Assembly (NCBI GenBank): GCA_963756715.1
Contig: CAVWOV010000041.1
Coordinates: forward strand, 62,001-126,000
Source of the DNA: VAZQ01 sp963756715
GTDB taxonomy: Bacteria > Pseudomonadota > Alphaproteobacteria > Rhizobiales > Xanthobacteraceae
Reading direction: 5' to 3'
Length of the DNA: 64,000 nucleotides
Shown here: positions 28,561-35,202 of the stretch, in pieces
How the letters are laid out: each line of letters starts with the position of its first letter
Numbering within the stretch: position 1 is the stretch's first letter
Notes under the pieces: model-generated
The model's input: the letters and a program-made list of their open reading frames with translations, nothing else
Database searches by the model: none
What the model was told of the DNA's origin: nothing
Position numbers and translations under genes: made by a program

Positions 28561-29421
28561 TTATGCCCGTCCCGTGTGCTTGCGCGCCGCTTCGAGATGG
28601 CCGTAATTCTGCACCGGCGCGCACATCAGGAAGCGGTAGCCCTCCTTGACGATACGCTCGGCATTGCCGGTCTCGACGTGCGGATGGCCAACCACAACGT
28701 TGTGCTTCTTGCAGGTGTCGACCACGCGCTTCATCCACTCCAGCACCACCTTGTGCTCGTACTGCCGCGGATAACCGAGTTCCTGCGAAAGGTCGCCCTC
28801 CCCGATCAGGATTGCGCCGATGCCCGGCACGTTCTTGAGCATGTCGTCGAGATTGTCGACGCCGCGGGTGTCCTCGATCTGCAAAATACAAAAGATTTCG
28901 CCCTGCGGATTGAGCGGCCAGACGTCGGCCTTCTGGTAATACTCCTGCTGGCCGATCCCCCAGTAGCGCGCCGCCGCGGTCGGGCCGTCGCCGCGGATGC
29001 CGGCCGGCTCGTAGAGCGATGCGTTCTTCAGCTTCGGATAGCGGCAGGCGCCGACCGCGTTGGCGGCTTCCTCGACTGTCGAGATGTGCGGAAACACGAC
29101 GCCATAGCAGCCCATGTCGAGCGCCTGCTTGGCGTGCCATTGCGCCATCTCGACCCCGTTCACCGGGATGCGAACCATTGGCGTCACCGGCGGCACCAGC
29201 CCCGCCTTGGCGATCTGCGCGCGGTTGAGCATGTATTGCAGGCAGTCGCGCAGCAGGCGGCCGTCCCACGGATTGTGCTCCATTTCGAACACGCAGCCAT
29301 CGAATTTGGAGGCGCTCATCGCGATCGCCGAATTGATTTCGGCGGGGGCGAAGCACGTCAGCGAGTGCTGGCCCGCTTCGAGGGCACGGATAACGTTATT
29401 CAGGCGCGGCAGATCGGCCAT
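28561..29421 (-). CDS. HpcH/HpaI family aldolase
   Basis: The 286-residue barrel protein resembles class II pyruvate aldolases that split 4-hydroxy-2-oxo acids. The base-bearing FEMEHNPWD, metal ligands in ILQIEDTRGVDNLDD (Glu) and LIGEGDLSQELGYP (Asp), and GHPHVETGN are visible, so the active site looks intact. It is divergent from a LigJ-type hydratase whose product, 4-carboxy-4-hydroxy-2-oxoadipate, is the right kind of substrate. That link is inference. The 158 bases to divL hold no gene. Confidence 0.85.
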   Translation of the reverse strand: MADLPRLNNVIRALEAGQHSLTCFAPAEINSAIAMSASKFDGCVFEMEHNPWDGRLLRDCLQYMLNRAQIAKAGLVPPVTPMVRIPVNGVEMAQWHAKQALDMGCYGVVFPHISTVEEAANAVGACRYPKLKNASLYEPAGIRGDGPTAAARYWGIGQQEYYQKADVWPLNPQGEIFCILQIEDTRGVDNLDDMLKNVPGIGAILIGEGDLSQELGYPRQYEHKVVLEWMKRVVDTCKKHNVVVGHPHVETGNAERIVKEGYRFLMCAPVQNYGHLEAARKHTGRA

Positions 29422-29437
29422 ATTTGGAGGTCTCCCA

Positions 29438-29510
29438 AGTGTGGCGGTTCAAAAGTCCGCATCATTCTCGCGGCGAGTCCGGAATGCGGACTTCTGAACC
29501 AAGCCACACT
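29438..29510. repeat. Imperfect inverted repeat, copy 1 of a tandem pair
   Basis: AGTGTGGC (29438-29445), GGTTCA and AAGTCCGCAT (to 29462) are matched by ATGCGGACTT (29484-29493), TGAACC and GCCACACT (29503-29510), giving a 73-base element with roughly 25-bp arms. It sits in the aldolase-ligJ intergenic gap. It has no coding capacity and resembles a small palindromic mobile or REP-like element. Confidence 0.75.
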
Positions 29511-29524
29511 AGATCATTAAGTTG

Positions 29525-29598
29525 CTAGTGTCCTTCGATTCCGAAGTTCGCAGATGGGGTGCCGCACGATGATGCGAACTTCGGAATCGGGACACTAG
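29525..29598. repeat. Perfect-arm inverted repeat, copy 2 of a tandem pair
   Basis: CTAGTGTCC (29525-29533) and CGATTCCGAAGTTCGCA (29536-29552) are matched by TGCGAACTTCGGAATCG (29573-29589) and GGACACTAG (29590-29598). The 74-base element has the same size as its neighbour, the same outer CTAGTGT/ACACTAG ends and an aligned GAAGTTCGCA versus AAAGTCCGCA core. It could fold as a strong cruciform or transcription-stopping hairpin. Confidence 0.8.
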
Positions 29599-29633
29599 GG
29601 ACGGCCGGCATCCTATCAGATCGCAATCCGGAT

Positions 29634-29661
29634 TTGACAATGCCGCGCCGGACCGTAGCAT
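29634..29661 (+). promoter_or_regulatory. Sigma-70-like promoter upstream of ligJ
   Basis: TTGACA (29634-29639) is followed after 16 bases by TAGCAT (29656-29661). The -35 is a perfect consensus and the -10 matches 4 of 6. The ligJ ATG is 54 bases downstream of the -10 end. Confidence 0.45.
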
Positions 29662-29715
29662 CCGCGCGAAACCTCCCCCCTCACGGGCTTCTGCCCACCA
29701 GCAGCGACGGTAGCA

Positions 29716-30753
29716 ATGATTATCGATTGTCACGGCCACTACACGACCGAGCCCAAGGACCTGCACCGTTTTCGCAAGGACCAGACCGAGGCGGTGAAGA
29801 ACAAGACGCCGCTGCCCGCGCGGGCGGGGCTGAAAATGTCGGACGACGAAATCCGTGCGAGCATCGAGGGCGCGCAACTCAAGCTGCAGCGCGAGCGTGG
29901 CACCGATCTGACGATTTTCTCGCCGCGCGCTTCCGGCATGGGTCATCACATCGGCGACTTCGCGGTGTCGCAGGAGTGGACGGAGATCTGCAACGACCTG
30001 ATCCACCGGGTTTGCACGCTGTTCCCGAAAAACTTCATCGGCGTTTGCCAGCTTCCGCAGACCCAAGGGGAATCGCCGACCTCGTCGATCAAGGAGCTTG
30101 AGCGCTGCGTGAAGGAGCTTGGCTTCGTCGGCTGCAACCTCAATCCCGATCCCTCTGGCGGTTACTTCAATGCGCCGCCGCTCACCGACAAATGGTGGTA
30201 TCCGTTCTACGAGAAGATGATCGAGCTCGACGTGCCGGCGATGATCCACGTCTCCGGCTGCTGCAATCCGGCGCAGCACACCACCGGCTCGTATTACCTC
30301 AACGCCGACACCATGGCGGTGATGCAGCTTATCCTCTCCGATGTGTTCAAGGATTTCCCCAAGCTCAAGCTCATCGTTCCGCACGGTGGCGGCGCGGTGC
30401 CGTACCATTGGGGACGCTTCCGCGGCATCGCGCTCGATAACAAGCGTCCGGAGCTCGCCGAGATCATGGGCAATAACATCTATTTCGACACCTGCGTCTA
30501 CCACCAGCCCGGTGTCGACCTGCTCACCAAGGTGGTGCCGGTCGACAACATCCTCTTTGCTTCGGAGATGGTCGGCGCCGTGAAGGGCATCGACCCAAAG
30601 ACCGGGTTCAATTTCGACGACACCAAGCGCTATGTTGAAGGGACGCCGAACCTCTCCGCTGCCGACAAGCAGAAGGTGTTTGAAGGCAACGCCCTGAAGG
30701 TCTATCCGCGGCTGAAGGCGCAGATCGAGAAGCAGGCAAGGGTGAATGCGTAG
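29716..30753 (+). CDS. ligJ: 4-oxalomesaconate hydratase, LigJ type (amidohydrolase superfamily)
   Basis: LigJ hydrates 4-oxalomesaconate to 4-carboxy-4-hydroxy-2-oxoadipate in the protocatechuate 4,5-cleavage and gallate pathways. The 345-residue protein starts MIIDCHGHYT with zinc ligands His6 and His8. His178 (MIHVSG), His223 (VPHGGGAVPYHWGRFRG) and Glu284 in LFASEMVGAV, where most amidohydrolases have Asp, match the pattern I recall for Sphingobium LigJ. Blocks such as YFDTCVYHQPGVDLL are also LigJ-like. It is flanked by an aldolase and, beyond vapBC, by an extradiol dioxygenase. Confidence 0.87.
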   Translation: MIIDCHGHYTTEPKDLHRFRKDQTEAVKNKTPLPARAGLKMSDDEIRASIEGAQLKLQRERGTDLTIFSPRASGMGHHIGDFAVSQEWTEICNDLIHRVCTLFPKNFIGVCQLPQTQGESPTSSIKELERCVKELGFVGCNLNPDPSGGYFNAPPLTDKWWYPFYEKMIELDVPAMIHVSGCCNPAQHTTGSYYLNADTMAVMQLILSDVFKDFPKLKLIVPHGGGAVPYHWGRFRGIALDNKRPELAEIMGNNIYFDTCVYHQPGVDLLTKVVPVDNILFASEMVGAVKGIDPKTGFNFDDTKRYVEGTPNLSAADKQKVFEGNALKVYPRLKAQIEKQARVNA

Positions 30754-30782
30754 CGACTGCGTGCCGCGGCGGCGGCAACACG

Positions 30783-31220
30783 TCAGCGCGCCGGCATCGC
30801 CGGCACCTGCCACTTCAGGCCGGGGAAGCGCGCATAATCGCGATCGAACGTGATCCACTCGCAGCCCCATTCGATCGCGAGCGCCGCGAACCAGGCGTCG
30901 GTGACGCGCGGCCCGCGCGTTTCGGTCTCGACGCAGAGCCGACGGAAGATATCCCAGTGCCGCTCGCCCGGCTCGACGATCTGACAATTGGGCTGATCGA
31001 GCAGGTAATCGCAGAACCTGAAGGCGTCGGCGAGCGGGCTTGGGATCGCGTAGGTGCGGCGGTTTGTGGTGACCCGCACAAGTGCGCACAGAGCGAGCGG
31101 AGAAATCCCGAAGCGGGCATCGCTGGCGACGGCGTCGGTCAGCCAGGCGCGGCAGAGCTCGTGTTGTGGGACCTCCGGACGAAAGGCGTAGATCAGGACG
31201 TTGACGTCCGGCAGGATCAT
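30783..31220 (-). CDS. vapC: VapC-family PIN-domain toxin
   Basis: The 145-residue PIN ribonuclease begins MILPDVNVLIYAF with the first acidic residue (Asp5) and keeps Asp in RVTDAWFAALA and Asp in ITFDRDYARFPGL. The usual second acidic residue is less clear (ALCALVRV). VapC toxins cleave tRNA or rRNA and are neutralised by VapB. The ATG shares one base with the vapB stop (TGATG), showing translational coupling. Confidence 0.88.
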   Translation of the reverse strand: MILPDVNVLIYAFRPEVPQHELCRAWLTDAVASDARFGISPLALCALVRVTTNRRTYAIPSPLADAFRFCDYLLDQPNCQIVEPGERHWDIFRRLCVETETRGPRVTDAWFAALAIEWGCEWITFDRDYARFPGLKWQVPAMPAR

Positions 31221-31495
31221 CAGAAGTGCTTCATCCGCTCGACGTATTCGAGGTCTTCCATCTCCTGGATCGCCGCCGAATCCGAGATGTCTATTCCCGG
31301 AGCCGGCCCGCCCACGACCGAGCTGACCGGCAGCTCAACCTTGCGCTTTGCCGACTTGCCCCTTTGCGGCTCGCCCACGGCCATCCGCAGCCCGTCCTCG
31401 ATCAAGGAGGTCAGCGTGCGGCCTTCCGCAGCAGCCTTGCGTTTGGCGCGGTTGAGCAGGTCTTTGGGAAGGCGGACAGTGGTGCGCTCGATCAT
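31220..31495 (-). CDS. vapB: VapB-type ribbon-helix-helix antitoxin
   Basis: The 91-residue protein begins MIERTTVRLPKDLLNRAKRK, a ribbon-helix-helix DNA-binding strand and helix, followed by TLTSLIEDGLRMAV. The acidic C-terminus (SAAIQEMEDLEYVERMKHF) should wrap the VapC active site. It lies immediately upstream of vapC on the same strand and directly abuts a strong palindromic operator. Confidence 0.88.
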   Translation of the reverse strand: MIERTTVRLPKDLLNRAKRKAAAEGRTLTSLIEDGLRMAVGEPQRGKSAKRKVELPVSSVVGGPAPGIDISDSAAIQEMEDLEYVERMKHF

Positions 31496-31529
31496 ATGTC
31501 ATGACATATCGATGATATGTCGATATGTC
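31494..31529 (-). promoter_or_regulatory. VapB operator: 16-bp palindrome plus two direct half-sites
   Basis: ATATGTCATGACATAT (31494-31509) is a perfect palindrome overlapping the vapB start codon. Two more half-sites, GATATGTC at 31514-31521 and 31522-31529, follow in direct orientation. Four ATATGTC units in 36 bases are what a cooperative ribbon-helix-helix autorepressor would bind. Confidence 0.7.
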
Positions 31530-31611
31530 AACCGGGTCGAGCGCGACCTTGCCGGCCCACGGCCTCCCTCGTATCATTCACGCCGCCAACGGAACCACAT
31601 TAGGGGCCAGC

Positions 31612-32637
31612 ATGAGCGCCCAGGATACCGGCATCACAGGCCTCGGCTATATCGGCGTCCGCGCAAAGGACCTGGGTGACTGGAGCAGCTACGCCAGGAA
31701 TTTCCTCGGCATGGAGCAGCTCGACAAGAGCCACTCCAGCCTCGCCTTCCGCATGGACGACCGCAAGCAACGCCTCGTCGTCGATGCCGACGGCGGCCAG
31801 GGCATCGGCTTCTTCGGCTGGGAAGTCGCCGACGCCGCTACGCTTGATGCGCTGGCGGCGCGGATCGAAGCGGCGGGAACCAAAGTGGCGCGCGGCTCGC
31901 GCGCGCTTGCCGACGAGCGGTGCGTTACCGACTTAATCGTGCTCAACGATCCTGCCGGCAACCGGCTTGAGATCTTCCACGGCGCGCAAATTGCTGCCGA
32001 CCCGTTCCGGCCCGGCCGCAACATTTCAGGCTTCCGCACCGGGCCGCTCGGCATGGGCCACGTGGTTATGCACTTCGAACGCATCGCCGACGTGATGTCA
32101 TTTTATCAGGACGTTCTGGAGTTCAAACTCAGCGATTACTGGACGCGGCCGTTCCCGGCTTATTTTTTCCACGTCAATTCGCGCCATCACTCGATCGCGT
32201 TCGTCGAGAGCGGCATCAACATGGTCCACCACATGATGGTGGAGCTCTTTAGCTTCGATGATGTGGGTCAGGGCTACGACCTCGCGCTTGCCGATCCCGA
32301 GAAGGTCGGCGTCACGCTTGGCCGCCATTCGGGCGACTACGTCACGTCGTTCTACACCTGGAATCCATCAGGCTTTCTGGTCGAGTATGGCTGGGGCGGG
32401 CAGGTCATCGACGATCGCACTTGGACGCCCTTCGAGCGCAAGTTCGGCCCGAGCTTCTGGGGTCATGAGCGCCGCTGGATGTCGGCGGAGAAGAAAGAGG
32501 AATCGCGCCTGCTCTGCATTGAGGCCGCCCAAGCCGGACAGCGCAAGCCCGTGCAAGTGATCGAGGGCAACTACAATCGCATGCCCGGTGTCTGTCCCTG
32601 GTGGGACAGCATGAAGCAGGATCGGCGCGCGGGCTGA
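31612..32637 (+). CDS. Type I (VOC) extradiol ring-cleavage dioxygenase
   Basis: The 341-residue protein has two vicinal-oxygen-chelate modules, as in BphC-type catechol 2,3-dioxygenases. The inactive N-terminal module begins GLGYIGVRAKDLGDW. The C-terminal module holds iron ligands His in GMGHVVMHF, His in SRHHSIAFVE and Glu in GFLVEYGW, plus the extradiol signature RHSGDYVTSFYTWNPSG. It opens the ring next to the diol hydroxyls. The ATG at 31612 has AGGGG upstream; the frame remains open to 31525. The true diol is unknown; the ligJ neighbour hints at a carboxylated substrate. Confidence 0.88.
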   Translation: MSAQDTGITGLGYIGVRAKDLGDWSSYARNFLGMEQLDKSHSSLAFRMDDRKQRLVVDADGGQGIGFFGWEVADAATLDALAARIEAAGTKVARGSRALADERCVTDLIVLNDPAGNRLEIFHGAQIAADPFRPGRNISGFRTGPLGMGHVVMHFERIADVMSFYQDVLEFKLSDYWTRPFPAYFFHVNSRHHSIAFVESGINMVHHMMVELFSFDDVGQGYDLALADPEKVGVTLGRHSGDYVTSFYTWNPSGFLVEYGWGGQVIDDRTWTPFERKFGPSFWGHERRWMSAEKKEESRLLCIEAAQAGQRKPVQVIEGNYNRMPGVCPWWDSMKQDRRAG

Positions 32638-32725
32638 TCGCATTCCAACAAAAGCGCGGACCTGTCTCGCGTTCGCATAACACGCGTGCACGGTCTGCGC
32701 GTCTCACCTTGCGGCGTAATCGGGT

Positions 32726-33145
32726 TCAGGCGCCGGACGTCCGCAGGCCTTCGGCTGTATGGGTCAATTCCTCGATATTGATGCGTGCAAGCGCCGTTGA
32801 GAATGCCCGTTCCGCCTGCGCGAGCGCGGGCTCGACCACATCGTTCAGCAGAACGGAACCGGCAGCGCGTGGCTCACCTGGCTCATCCGCGCCTGCCGCG
32901 CGCAGAATATCGTCGGCCGTGATGCGGTGTCGTTCACGGGCGAGCTCATAACCGCCCCGCGGTCCGCGAATCCCCTTGAGGATGCCGTGCCGCACCAGCG
33001 ACTGCAGCACGGGCTCGAGATGGCGCGGTGGCAGATGGTGGCGATTGGCCAGCGCCTTGGCGGCGACCGGTCGACCTCGCGCATTGAGCGCGATGTCAAT
33101 GACCGCGGCGATGGCCAAGATGCCTTTGCGAGGCAGTAGCGGCAT
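32726..33145 (-). CDS. Rrf2 family transcriptional regulator without Fe-S cysteines
   Basis: The 139-residue protein has the Rrf2 winged helix (PVAAKALANRHHLPPRHLEPVLQSLVRHGILKGIRG, described in parts: an HLPPRHLEP recognition helix and a RGPRGGYELAR wing). IscR, NsrR and RirA hold an iron-sulfur cluster with three cysteines, but this protein contains none. It therefore must sense something else or act constitutively. It lies downstream of dut on the same strand. Confidence 0.88.
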   Translation of the reverse strand: MPLLPRKGILAIAAVIDIALNARGRPVAAKALANRHHLPPRHLEPVLQSLVRHGILKGIRGPRGGYELARERHRITADDILRAAGADEPGEPRAAGSVLLNDVVEPALAQAERAFSTALARINIEELTHTAEGLRTSGA

Positions 33146-33214
33146 GAAGTGGTCCGCGAGGTGACGACCGAAAATGAAGGGACTATGGCTTTGGATGGTA
33201 TAGCGCTACCTTTA

Positions 33215-33229
33215 GACTAAGGTCTAGTC
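33215..33229 (-). promoter_or_regulatory. Rrf2-type operator-like inverted repeat
   Basis: GACTA-N5-TAGTC (33215-33229) lies 70 bases upstream of the Rrf2 gene and overlaps the dut stop. The half-sites resemble the GACT/AGTC arms of IscR-class operators, though the spacing is longer by two. It is a reasonable autoregulatory site but not proven. Confidence 0.35.
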
Positions 33230-33706
33230 CCGTCCGACGGTTCCTCCGGGCGCTGTGCCTGTAGAACCAAAACCCCCAGCTCCCCGTGGCGTTTCATCGA
33301 GGCTTGCAGCCTCGCAAATCGTAGCTTGCATTGTAGCCGCGATGACCAATTGCGCAATCCGCATGCCACGTTCAACTGTGAACAATATGCTGCCGAGATT
33401 GACCAGGATGACCAGGATTTCGCCGCGATAATCGGCGTCGATCGTGCCCGGTGAATTGAGCACGGTGACGCCATGCCGCAGCGCCAAACCGGAGCGCGGC
33501 CTTACCTGCCCTTCGTTTCCGGCTGGAATTGCAACGCAAATACCGGTTGGGATGGCGGCACGCTCACCCGGCGCAATGACGATTGGTGCATCTGCCGGTA
33601 CCGCCGCGAGCAGGTCCAGCCCTGCGGCGAACGCGCTCTGATAGGCCGGCAAGGGCAGATTGGTGCCATGCGGCAATCGCATAACGCGAAGCTCGACTTT
33701 GGTCAT
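33224..33706 (-). CDS. dut: Deoxyuridine 5'-triphosphate nucleotidohydrolase (dUTPase)
   Basis: Dut hydrolyses dUTP to dUMP, keeping uracil out of DNA. ATG 33706 gives 160 residues with the five trimeric dUTPase motifs: AGLDLLA, RPRSGLALRHGV, NSPGTIDADYRGEI, RIAQLVI and RGAGGFGSTG. The start codon overlaps the original coaBC stop (ATGA). Because of a frameshift in coaBC, the dut frame is also open upstream and reads as an in-frame extension of CoaBC. Confidence 0.95.
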   Translation of the reverse strand: MTKVELRVMRLPHGTNLPLPAYQSAFAAGLDLLAAVPADAPIVIAPGERAAIPTGICVAIPAGNEGQVRPRSGLALRHGVTVLNSPGTIDADYRGEILVILVNLGSILFTVERGMRIAQLVIAATMQATICEAASLDETPRGAGGFGSTGTAPGGTVGRD

Positions 33707-34906
33707 CGCGACCCTCGCGTGAGCGCGCCCGCAATATGGCTGACCAGCGCACGCGCGACCTCGTCCTTCGATTGCGGAGGCCAAGATTTCGACGCCGCTC
33801 GCCGTGACGATATGGACCGTGTTGCGATCGCCGCCCATGACGCCAGAGTCCGCCGACACGTCATTGGCGACGATCCAGTCACAGCCCTTGCGGGCAAGCT
33901 TTGCCTTCGCGTGCGCAATCAGTTGATCAGTCTCGGCGGCGAATCCGATCACCAGACGTGGCCGGCCGGATTTGCGGTGCGCGATGGTCGCGAGGATGTC
34001 GGGGTTCTCGACCAAACTGAGTTTCGGCGCGCCGCCATTCTGCTTCTTGATCTTGCCGGCGTTTGGCTGCTCGACCCGCCAATCGGCGACCGCAGCAGCG
34101 AACACCGCCACGTCGGCGGGCAGCGCTTTGGCAACCGCGTCGAGCATGTCCCGCGCAGTCTCGACTCGCACCACCTTGACGCCAGCCGGATCGGGCACAT
34201 TGACCGGGCCCGACACCAGCGTCACTGCGGCTCCTGCTGCTGCTGCTGCTGCTGCTATTGCATGGCCCTGTTTTCCCGATGAACGGTTAGCGATGTAGCG
34301 CACCGGATCGATCGGCTCGTGCGTCGGGCCCGAGGTCACTACCACTCGTTTGCCCGCGAGCGGCATGTCCCCGGCTGCTTGCTGGAGAAACGGCTCCGCG
34401 GCCGCCGCTATCTCCAACGGCTCTGCCATACGGCCGGTACCGGCCTCGCCGCGTTCCGCCATTTCGCCAGCGTTCGGGCCGATTATCGCAATGCCATCCT
34501 GCCTGAGCTGCGCCAGATTGCGCTGTGTCGCCGGATGGCCCCACATCCGCGGATTCATCGCCGGGGCAATCAGCACCGGCCGATCGGTCGCTAACAGCAC
34601 CGCGGAGGCGAGGTCGTCGGCGTGGCCGCCCGTCATCTTGGCCATGAGGTCGGCGGTTGCGGGCGCCACGATGATCAGATCGGTCTCGCGCGCCAACCTG
34701 ATGTGGCCGACATCGAATTCGGTCGCGGCGTCGAACAGATCGGTGAAGACCCGTTCGCCTGCAAGTGCGCCGGCCGCGAGCGGTGTTACGAATTGCTGCG
34801 CGGCCGCAGTCAGGATGCAACGCACGGTGCCGCCGCGCTCCTTCAGCCGGCGGATGAGATCGAGCGATTTATAGGCCGCAATGCCGCCGCCGATGATCAG
34901 CAGCAC
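33703..34906 (-). CDS. coaBC: Phosphopantothenoylcysteine decarboxylase / phosphopantothenate-cysteine ligase (C-terminus frameshifted)
   Basis: CoaBC carries out two steps of coenzyme A synthesis. The flavoprotein CoaC half begins LLIIGGGIAAYKSLDLIRRL and has APAMNPRMW; the CoaB half starts near KRVVVTSGPTHEPIDPVRYI and has AAVADWR. GTG 34906 is the first start and overlaps the preceding antitoxin gene. Near 33787-33789 an extra A in GAAATC shifts the frame. Removing it gives VESWPPQSKDEVARALVSHI and a stop at 33703 overlapping dut. As written, the frame instead runs through into dut, making a 560-residue CoaBC-Dut reading frame. Confidence 0.9.
34234..34254. repeat. CTG trinucleotide microsatellite, seven copies, inside coaBC
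   Basis: Seven perfect CTG units encode an alanine run in the CoaB half (AIAAAAAAAGAAV). Changes in copy number would lengthen or shorten the run without shifting the frame. Confidence 0.85.
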
Positions 34907-35145
34907 GCGGCGGCGGCGGGTCTCTGGCTCACTTTTCGGCTCGTGGTGAGCTTCCGGGTCGACGCCCGAGCGGCGCCGACCTTGCGATTTCGCTTTCCGG
35001 CCGGCGCCTTCATCTCGGGTCCGGCCGCGGCCTGGCGGAGAATGGTGCGCGCTTCATCCTCCATCGAACGGCCATTCTGCGCCGCCCGCAATCGCAAACG
35101 CGTCTTAGTGTCGTCGTCGAGTTGGCGGATGGTAAGGCTGGCCAT
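34897..35145 (-). CDS. Orphan FitA/ribbon-helix-helix antitoxin-like protein
   Basis: The 82-residue protein begins MASLTIRQLDDDTKTRLRLR, the FitA/VagC-like ribbon-helix-helix signature, with GRSMEDEARTILRQA as the second helix. The C-terminal third is basic and Ala/Ser-rich. No PIN-domain toxin follows; the next gene is coaBC, whose start overlaps its stop. It is either an orphan antitoxin or the residue of a fitAB pair inserted between ubiB and coaBC. A matching palindromic operator lies just upstream. Confidence 0.75.
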   Translation of the reverse strand: MASLTIRQLDDDTKTRLRLRAAQNGRSMEDEARTILRQAAAGPEMKAPAGKRNRKVGAARASTRKLTTSRKVSQRPAAAACC

Positions 35146-35178
35146 CGAAATCCCGCTTTCGGCCCCAGAATAGCGGAT

Positions 35179-35202
35179 GATTGCAATGCAATCAATGCAA
35201 TC
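35179..35202 (-). promoter_or_regulatory. Operator-like palindrome upstream of the FitA-like gene
   Basis: GATTGCA-A-TGCAATC (35179-35193) is a perfect 15-bp palindrome, and TGCAATC recurs at 35196-35202. It lies 34 bases before the antitoxin start and touches the ubiB stop codon (35201-35203). Repeated half-sites fit ribbon-helix-helix autoregulation. Confidence 0.55.

Noticed and set aside
29509..31089. 526-residue minus-strand frame crossing vapC and ligJ
   Set aside because: It overlaps the motif-rich ligJ on the opposite strand and vapC out of frame, with no recognisable domain of its own.
34231..34262. CRISPR-like or phase-variable repeat
   Set aside because: It is a simple CTG microsatellite coding for alanines. 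No spacers are present and copy changes keep the frame.
33224..34906. A genuine evolved CoaBC-Dut fusion protein
   Set aside because: The correct CoaBC C-terminus and its stop overlapping the dut ATG survive in another frame, one base away. A recent indel or sequence error is more likely than a selected fusion.
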